DNA of 5,806 bases from Desulfobulbaceae bacterium (GTDB taxonomy: Bacteria; Desulfobacterota; Desulfobulbia; Desulfobulbales; Desulfocapsaceae), in assembly GCA_024643445.1 (NCBI GenBank), contig JAHEMX010000154.1, forward strand, positions 1 to 5,806. Reading direction: 5' to 3'. The position numbers and the translations under genes are program-made. Below the pieces are notes generated by a model. The model was not told the origin of the DNA and did no database searches. It worked only from the letters and a program-made list of their open reading frames with translations. Below are positions 1 through 4,262 of this stretch, one piece after another; the first letter of the stretch is position 1, and each line of letters opens with the position of its first letter.

Positions 1-2
1 GA

Positions 3-56
3 CAATGCAGCTTTCGCGCCGACGTCCTAACCGCGCAAGAAAGCGCCGGGGAGTAA
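3..56 (+). CDS. Possible C-terminal tail of an upstream gene (partial, unidentified)
   Basis: In the frame starting at base 3 there are 17 open codons ending in TAA at 54-56; the encoded tail ends in ...TAQESAGE. This frame has mostly G or C in the third codon position, as the real genes here do, so it is the best candidate for the end of a gene that begins outside the window. A competing frame starting at base 1 also ends early, at 28-30, and cannot be excluded. The piece is too short to name a family. If real, it would lie on the same strand as the YitT-family gene, 37 bases upstream of it. Confidence 0.22.
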   Translation, partial: QCSFRADVLTAQESAGE

Positions 57-93
57 AATCCTGTAATAACAATGGAAAATCATTCACATTGAA

Positions 94-951
94 ATGAAAA
101 AATCAAATACCTGGCAGTCGATACTCTGGAATTTGCTCCTTATAACTACGGGAGCGACGCTCTTTGCTTTCGGGGCTAAAACGATACTGATGCATCACAA
201 TTTCATCATTGGCGGCCTGTTCGGTACCTCTTTGCTGCTCTATTACACGACACATTTCCTGAGCCCGGGTATTCTCTACCTCATCGGCAATATTCCCATC
301 ATGATCGCTGGTTACCTGCTGGTCAGCCGCCGGTTCTTCCTCTACAGCCTGTGGGCCGTCATCGTCGTGACCGTGGCGTCGGAAGCCATCACCTATAATC
401 TTGCCATCGTCAATCAGCTCTATGCCGCCGTCGCCGGCGGCGTGGTTTGCGGCACGGGAAGCGGCATCATCCTGCGATCCCTCGGCTCCGGCGGAGGCCT
501 GGACATTATTGCCATTATCCTGAATCAGAAATTCAATATCGGGGTGGGCAAGTTTTTTATTGTCTATAACGCATGCCTTTTCTCTGTCGCCCTGTCCATA
601 TACGAGATAGACCTGGTCATTGCCTCTTTTATTCTGACCTTTATTTCCTCGATCACCCTCGATTACGTGCTCGCCCTGTTCAATCAGCGAAAGATCGTTT
701 ACATTATCAGCGATTTCAGCAAGACGATTGCCGATAGCATCAAGGATGATCTGAAACAGGGGGCAACAATGATCGGCGCCAAAGGAGCCTATTCGGGAAA
801 GGACAAGCAACTGCTGATGACCATCACCAACAATTTACAGGTTAAACGTCTGGAAGAGCGGGTTTTTGCCATTGATCCGAATGCACTGTTTATCGTTGAA
901 AACAGTTTTAATGTCATCGGATCGGGCTTTGGTAAAAGGAAAATCTATTAA
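94..951 (+). CDS. YitT family membrane protein (DUF161 + DUF2179)
   Basis: The 285-residue product is a multi-pass inner-membrane protein with a soluble C-terminal domain, the normal length and layout of the YitT family. Hydrophobic segments appear at about residues 10-32, 36-52, 58-77, 80-98, 108-127, 153-172 and 176-196. The family's glycine-rich LGSGGGLDIIA motif is at 130-140. The last 85 or so residues match the DUF2179 fold, with GAKGAYSGKDKQ at 228-239, AIDPNALF at 259-266 and a closing VIGSGFG at 274-280. The function of the family is not settled; a transport or signalling role is often presumed, so I name no substrate. The ATG at 94 is chosen because it precedes the short polar N-terminus before the first membrane segment. 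No strong Shine-Dalgarno sequence precedes it; only a GGA at 75-77 region is present. It is convergent with the acyl-CoA synthetase, with 79 bases between the two stops. Confidence 0.9.
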   Translation: MKKSNTWQSILWNLLLITTGATLFAFGAKTILMHHNFIIGGLFGTSLLLYYTTHFLSPGILYLIGNIPIMIAGYLLVSRRFFLYSLWAVIVVTVASEAITYNLAIVNQLYAAVAGGVVCGTGSGIILRSLGSGGGLDIIAIILNQKFNIGVGKFFIVYNACLFSVALSIYEIDLVIASFILTFISSITLDYVLALFNQRKIVYIISDFSKTIADSIKDDLKQGATMIGAKGAYSGKDKQLLMTITNNLQVKRLEERVFAIDPNALFIVENSFNVIGSGFGKRKIY

Positions 952-978
952 CACAAAACAGGGGGTGCCCTCTCACCC
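952..978 (-). terminator. Possible weak terminator of the acyl-CoA synthetase gene
   Basis: On the minus strand, downstream of the synthetase stop, a 5-bp GC-rich stem (GGGTG / CACCC, + strand positions 974-978 and 963-967, loop of 6) is followed by a broken T-rich run (TGTTTTGTG, positions 960-952). A second short hairpin (TGCGG / CCGCA, 983-987 and 992-996) lies just before it. The stem is short and the T-run is interrupted, so the call is weak. On the + strand the same hairpins have no T-run, so I see no intrinsic terminator for the YitT-family gene. Confidence 0.3.
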
Positions 979-1030
979 ATTCTGCGGCTGGCCGCATAAA
1001 GGCGCCTCTCAACTCACTCAGCGCGGGCGC

Positions 1031-2737
1031 TCAGGCAACACTCCCCTGCTTGTCATACAGATAGCGTTTGATCTTATGTGTCGCTGTCTTGATAAAAGGC
1101 TCCCTCCGCTCATGGATTTCAGCCAGGCGTGAAGCAGGGGGCAATTGCGTGTTTACCTCCTTGCGCATATCTTCCAACAGATTGTCTATAAATTGCCGAC
1201 GCTGAACACGTGACTGACCGGCAGTCATTTCATCGATATGTTCATAATCCGGATAAATCCAACCGTTAAGCCGGCCGTTATTTTCCACCACGAGAGACTC
1301 GACCACCCAGTGATAACTGTTAAGGCGGTGCTCTATCGCCTCGGGATAGACATTCTCGCCGTTTGCCATGACAATGACGTTCTTGCTGCGCCCCTTGATG
1401 TGGAGGTTGCCTCTTTCATCAATCTTCCCGAGATCACCGGTTGCCAGCCAGCCATCGGCGGAAATCACCTCGGCCGTTGTTTCCTCGTCATTGTAATAGC
1501 CATCCATCACATTGGGCCCGAGGGCAAAGATTTCGCCGATCCCTGTTTCCGGGTCAGCATTCATGATTTTCACGTCAACACCCGGGATCGGTTTGCCGGC
1601 AGAACCAACAGCAATGGTTTTATCGCCAAAAGGCCCGCCGGCAATAAGCGGTGAGGATTCCGTCAAGCCATAACCCACCAGGTAAGGAAACCCCGATTCC
1701 TTCAGAAAGGTCTCCACTTCAGGATTCAAGGCAGCGCCGCCCACGCCCATCAAGGTAAGGTTGCCGCCAAAGAACTCACCCAGTTTTTTTCCGATGCTGC
1801 GGTTTACGATCTTGCGGCCAAAACCGACAGAATACATAAGGCCCAGCAGCTTACTCTTTTCTATCTTCGGGAGTACCCGTTTTTTATATATCTTTTCAAG
1901 TACCAGCGGCACGGCAAAAATAACGTTGGGCTTTTCATGGGAACAGAGATTCTGCAAAATCGCCGGTGTCGGCGTCTTGCCGGCATAGGCAATGCGCGCA
2001 CCCATCAGAAGCGGCAGCAGAAAGCCGGTGGTAAACTCATAGGTATGCGACATGGGAAGAATGGAGAGAAAGGTGCTACCGGGTTTTATATCCATCAGGC
2101 TGGATGCGGCATAGGCATTTGACGTAAGATTTTTATGCGTCAGCATAACGGCCTTGGAAAAACCTGAGGTACCGGAGGTATAAAGGATCGAGGCCAGATC
2201 ATCCTCGGCGACTTCTGGAAAAGGCGCCATTTCATCCTCCTCATCTTCATGCCGATACGCTCGCAAGGCGCCTTCGAGATAGTCACTGAACCGACCCACC
2301 TGCAACAGTCCCTCCACACTCTGGTAGTCATCAAGTGTCAGGATTGTTTCAGGCGGTTCTCCACTCATCTCATAAACCTTGTCTAGCTGCCGCTGGGTGG
2401 TAAAGAGCATCTTTACCTTCATCTCGGCAAGAATATGATGGACGTCAGCCTCGGGCAGATCCGGGAGGATCGGGACCCCGACGGCCCCGATGCGAACGAT
2501 TGCCAGATAGGCAATGCCCCAGTGATGGGAGTTCTCTGCAAGAATGGCCACCCGGTCACCTTTTGTGACACCGTCTTTCTGGAATTGAGCGGCAAGGGCA
2601 CTGATACGGTCATGAAGTTCCCCGTAGCTGATCGGCTTTTCCATGGCCATGCCGATAGCCGGCAGGTCCCGATATTTTTCCTTGCTGGAATCGATGATAT
2701 AGTTCAGGGTCATTCGTACTTCAGGCCCGGCAAGCAT
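1031..2737 (-). CDS. AMP-binding long-chain acyl-CoA synthetase-like ligase
   Basis: This 568-residue cytoplasmic enzyme belongs to the adenylate-forming (ANL) superfamily, which activates a carboxylic acid with ATP to an acyl-AMP and then usually to an acyl-CoA. Core motifs are in order: phosphate loop YTSGTSGFSK (186-195), LPMSHTYE (227-234), YGLTESSP (356-363), TGDLG (433-437), KGRSKNVIVMANGENVYP (448-465), and a C-terminal KTATHKIKR (550-558) with the presumed adenylation lysine at 555. The ENVYP hinge and long-chain-type layout favour a fatty acyl-CoA ligase (FadD-like), but the substrate cannot be read from the sequence. An acidic stretch (HEDEEDEM, 163-170) lies just before the phosphate loop. 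The first ATG is preferred over an internal one at residue 9 because GAGG (2750-2747) lies 9 bases ahead of it. The gene stands alone, divergent from the carboxypeptidase. An acyl-ACP synthetase or other acid ligase remains possible. Confidence 0.9.
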   Translation of the reverse strand: MLAGPEVRMTLNYIIDSSKEKYRDLPAIGMAMEKPISYGELHDRISALAAQFQKDGVTKGDRVAILAENSHHWGIAYLAIVRIGAVGVPILPDLPEADVHHILAEMKVKMLFTTQRQLDKVYEMSGEPPETILTLDDYQSVEGLLQVGRFSDYLEGALRAYRHEDEEDEMAPFPEVAEDDLASILYTSGTSGFSKAVMLTHKNLTSNAYAASSLMDIKPGSTFLSILPMSHTYEFTTGFLLPLLMGARIAYAGKTPTPAILQNLCSHEKPNVIFAVPLVLEKIYKKRVLPKIEKSKLLGLMYSVGFGRKIVNRSIGKKLGEFFGGNLTLMGVGGAALNPEVETFLKESGFPYLVGYGLTESSPLIAGGPFGDKTIAVGSAGKPIPGVDVKIMNADPETGIGEIFALGPNVMDGYYNDEETTAEVISADGWLATGDLGKIDERGNLHIKGRSKNVIVMANGENVYPEAIEHRLNSYHWVVESLVVENNGRLNGWIYPDYEHIDEMTAGQSRVQRRQFIDNLLEDMRKEVNTQLPPASRLAEIHERREPFIKTATHKIKRYLYDKQGSVA

Positions 2738-2746
2738 AGATCACTA

Positions 2747-2750
2747 CCTC
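2747..2750 (-). promoter_or_regulatory. Ribosome binding site of the acyl-CoA synthetase
   Basis: Minus-strand GAGG followed by nine bases and ATG at 2737 (GAGGTAGTGATCTATG). It decides the start: the internal ATG at 2713 has no comparable purine run at this distance. Confidence 0.6.
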
Positions 2751-2806
2751 GTGGAATTAGGGACAGGCAGATTCGTTGTTCTTAAGAAAATCTTGAAATG
2801 TAAACG

Positions 2807-2956
2807 ATGATGGCGTCGTAAAAACTCTTCATCTGCTTCGTTGTTGCACTTTTTCTATCATCACGACGTACCCGAGTACGCCGAAATAATAGAAAAAGCT
2901 TACGCCTCGCTTATGAAGCTTTTTACTTAACCATCACAAAACTAGACTTTTTACGA
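2807..2956. repeat. Imperfect palindromic element of about 150 bases (MITE/REP-like)
   Basis: This non-coding stretch folds back on itself almost end to end. The centre is CGTAC-CCGA-GTACG (2867-2880). Outside it, CTTTTTCTAT (2849-2858) pairs perfectly with ATAGAAAAAG (2889-2898). The outer arms are GATGG (2809-2813) with CCATC (2931-2935), GTAAAAA (2818-2824) with TTTTTAC (2920-2926), and CTTCAT (2827-2832) with ATGAAG (2913-2918, shifted by one base). A further right-hand block, GACTTTTTACGA (2945-2956), is an 11-of-12 inverted match to TCGTAAAAACTC (2816-2827), so the left arm has two possible partners. From memory, similar palindromes with a GTAC-NNNN-GTAC core recur between genes in sulfate-reducing Desulfobacterota. 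I cannot verify copy number here. It sits in the divergent promoter region of the synthetase and carboxypeptidase genes. I see no clear target-site duplication. Confidence 0.7.
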
Positions 2957-3043
2957 GTTTGTCAACCATAACCTGCAGAGAATATCATTTTCCCCTATCA
3001 TAACCGCTTGCCGTATCTTGTCAATCAGGAAGGCTTCAAACTG

Positions 3044-3097
3044 CCGGTTGACGCGGGTTTACACGATATCTTCAACCCGAAACAACTTGACAACCGG
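3044..3097. repeat. Nested inverted repeats upstream of the carboxypeptidase
   Basis: CCGGTTG (3044-3050) is a perfect inverted match to CAACCGG (3091-3097), and between them CGGGTT (3054-3059) matches AACCCG (3074-3079). The two pairs are nested but off-centre by eight bases, so a transcript would form a stem with an asymmetric internal loop. No T-run follows on either strand, so it is not an intrinsic terminator. It may be an RNA structure in the carboxypeptidase leader, an operator, or coincidence within the putative gene remnant. Confidence 0.35.
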
Positions 3098-3115
3098 CAC
3101 GCAAACTACTACAAG
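3087..3115 (+). promoter_or_regulatory. Weak candidate sigma-70-type promoter for the carboxypeptidase
   Basis: A perfect TTGACA (3087-3092) is followed after 17 bases by TACAAG (3110-3115), which matches the TATAAT consensus at four of six positions. Transcription would begin about 40-45 bases ahead of the ATG at 3166. The -35 box overlaps the right arm of the nested inverted repeat. No better pair stands out nearby, but the -10 box is poor. Confidence 0.22.
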
Positions 3116-3165
3116 AAAGTAAAGAGCAATCATATTTACTAGTTACACACAAAAGACCCTGCTGT

Positions 3166-4203
3166 ATGTGCCGACTTCGATTCCACCTATTTCGAGTCCT
3201 CCTGCCCGTCCTTGCCCTTGCTCTTTTCTCTGCTCCCCCACCCGTCCAGGCCGTCCCGGTATTACAGGCACAGTCAAAGGAGAGCGTTCGCAAAAAAACA
3301 ACCAACAGCCCGAAACAAAAGACAATTAGAATCCTGGGGGATTACCGGAATATCAGTGCGGTGAAAGCGCCGGCCGGCCGGATCTCCCCGCCTTCGCGCA
3401 GTTTCAGAATGGATTTTATCTCGGCAAAAAGCATCATGGTCATAGATGCGGCCTCCGGCAGAACACTGCTGAGCCGGTCACCCGACACACCCCGGCAGCC
3501 GGCAAGCACGATCAAGGTCCTGACCGGCATGATCGCCATCGATACGCTGAAAAACAAGGATCGGGTACCCGTCAGTAAAAAGGCCGCCAAGCAGCCACCC
3601 TCAAAGGTACATCTTGACCACCAGAAGACCTATCGGGCAAATGATCTGATTAATGCGGTCCTGCTTGCCTCGGCCAATGATGCCAGTGTTGCACTCGCTG
3701 AAAAGATTGCCGGTTCCGAGCGGTCATTTGCTGCAAAGATGACCGCGCTCGCCAGGCGCTGGGGGGCCAGGAACACGGTCTGCAAAACGGCTTCCGGGCT
3801 TACCGCCAAAGGGCAGAAAACAACGGCCCGTGATCTCGCCATCATCTTCAGACAGGCCATGCGCGATAGTGAATTCGCCTCCCGCATGAAACGTACCAAG
3901 ACCAGGACCTCGGAAGGGAAACTTCTGGAAAACCACAACAAGGCGCTCTGGATGATCAATGGCTCTGTCGGCGGCAAAACCGGCTATACCAATGCCGCAC
4001 GCCAGACCTATGTCGGCAAGTTCAGGCGGGGCAAGGATGAAATCATCGTAGCCATCATGGGCAGCGAGTCAATGTGGACGGATCTCAGGCGCCTCGTTGA
4101 ATACGGCTTTGCCCGTAAAAAGCATATTGCCGCCAACCGCATTCCGGCCGGGCGGGAAGATACTACCTTTCTCACCGGCACGATTGCTCAAAGCGAATTC
4201 TGA
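3166..4203 (+). CDS. D-alanyl-D-alanine carboxypeptidase / endopeptidase, peptidase S11 family (low-molecular-weight PBP)
   Basis: The 345-residue product is an exported serine peptidase that trims peptidoglycan stem peptides or cross-links in the periplasm. A Sec signal peptide is clear: basic start (RLRFHLFR), hydrophobic core (VLLPVLALALF), probable cleavage after VQA at residue 29. All three active-site motifs of the penicillin-binding fold are present: STIK (114-117, catalytic Ser114 and Lys117), SAN (169-171) and KTG (271-273). The family-typical GLTAKGQKTTARDLA (211-225) is also present. A basic, probably flexible linker covers about residues 36-83. The protein ends about 70 residues after KTG, so it lacks the long beta-rich C-terminal domain and amphipathic anchor of PBP5-type enzymes and is probably soluble; a PBP7-like endopeptidase activity is possible. 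The start is fixed by the signal peptide; the ribosome binding site is weak (AAAAGA, 3151-3156). It is convergent with the polymerase gene, 50 bases apart. Confidence 0.9.
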   Translation: MCRLRFHLFRVLLPVLALALFSAPPPVQAVPVLQAQSKESVRKKTTNSPKQKTIRILGDYRNISAVKAPAGRISPPSRSFRMDFISAKSIMVIDAASGRTLLSRSPDTPRQPASTIKVLTGMIAIDTLKNKDRVPVSKKAAKQPPSKVHLDHQKTYRANDLINAVLLASANDASVALAEKIAGSERSFAAKMTALARRWGARNTVCKTASGLTAKGQKTTARDLAIIFRQAMRDSEFASRMKRTKTRTSEGKLLENHNKALWMINGSVGGKTGYTNAARQTYVGKFRRGKDEIIVAIMGSESMWTDLRRLVEYGFARKKHIAANRIPAGREDTTFLTGTIAQSEF

Positions 4204-4245
4204 GCGTACCAGGCAAAACAATTACCCCGCCTGATCGATTTTCTC

Positions 4246-4262
4246 CCCCTTTTTCAAAGGGG
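4246..4262. repeat. Short perfect hairpin at the convergent gene junction
   Basis: CCCCTTT (4246-4252) and AAAGGGG (4256-4262) form a 7-bp perfect stem with a 3-base loop. The hairpin overlaps the TGA stop of the polymerase gene (4254-4256, minus strand), so part of the stem is coding. Neither strand has a T-run after the stem, so it does not meet the usual pattern of an intrinsic terminator, although its place between two converging genes suits a transcript-end or stabilising structure. CCCC-TTTTTC-AAAGGGG-like strings are common short intergenic palindromes in many bacteria, as far as I recall. Confidence 0.45.

Larger units (their letters stand above)
2972..3142 (+). pseudogene. Possible 3' remnant of an unidentified gene
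   Basis: After a TAA at 2969-2971 the frame is open for 56 codons to TAG at 3140-3142. It contains no ATG or GTG start; TTG at 3008 is the only plausible alternative and has no good ribosome binding site. The peptide has the mixed composition of a folded protein, including NRLPYLVNQEGFKLPVD (residues 11-27) and HDIFNPKQLDNRHANYYKKV (31-50), and ends in a basic, polar tail, like a natural C-terminus. It begins 16 bases after the palindromic element, which fits a gene whose 5' part was lost when that element or a larger rearrangement arrived. I do not recognise the family. It could also be a chance open frame: another forward frame is open across the same stretch but yields a less protein-like peptide. 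Confidence 0.4.

Noticed and set aside
72..92. Tiny ORF (MENHSH) immediately upstream of the YitT-family start, suggestive of a leader peptide
   Set aside because: Six codons with no attenuator-like structure or repeated codon; expected by chance.
103..810. A 235-codon open frame on the minus strand opposite the YitT-family gene
   Set aside because: It is the antisense shadow of a well-supported membrane protein gene; its product is rich in Asp, Glu, Gln and Gly in a pattern mirroring the hydrophobic codons on the other strand and matches no family I know.
866..1132. An 88-codon + strand open frame spanning the junction between the YitT-family and synthetase genes
   Set aside because: It overlaps the ends of both real genes out of frame, has no clear ribosome binding site and no recognisable domain.
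2740..2810. Promoter for the acyl-CoA synthetase on the minus strand (a TTTACA box near 2801-2806)
   Set aside because: No acceptable -10 hexamer at 16-18 bases; the promoter may lie further upstream inside or beyond the palindrome, but I cannot place it.
2807..2956. CRISPR array or tRNA/riboswitch as an explanation of the intergenic structure
   Set aside because: There are no direct repeats with regular spacers, no cloverleaf, and no recognised aptamer core; inverted rather than direct symmetry dominates.
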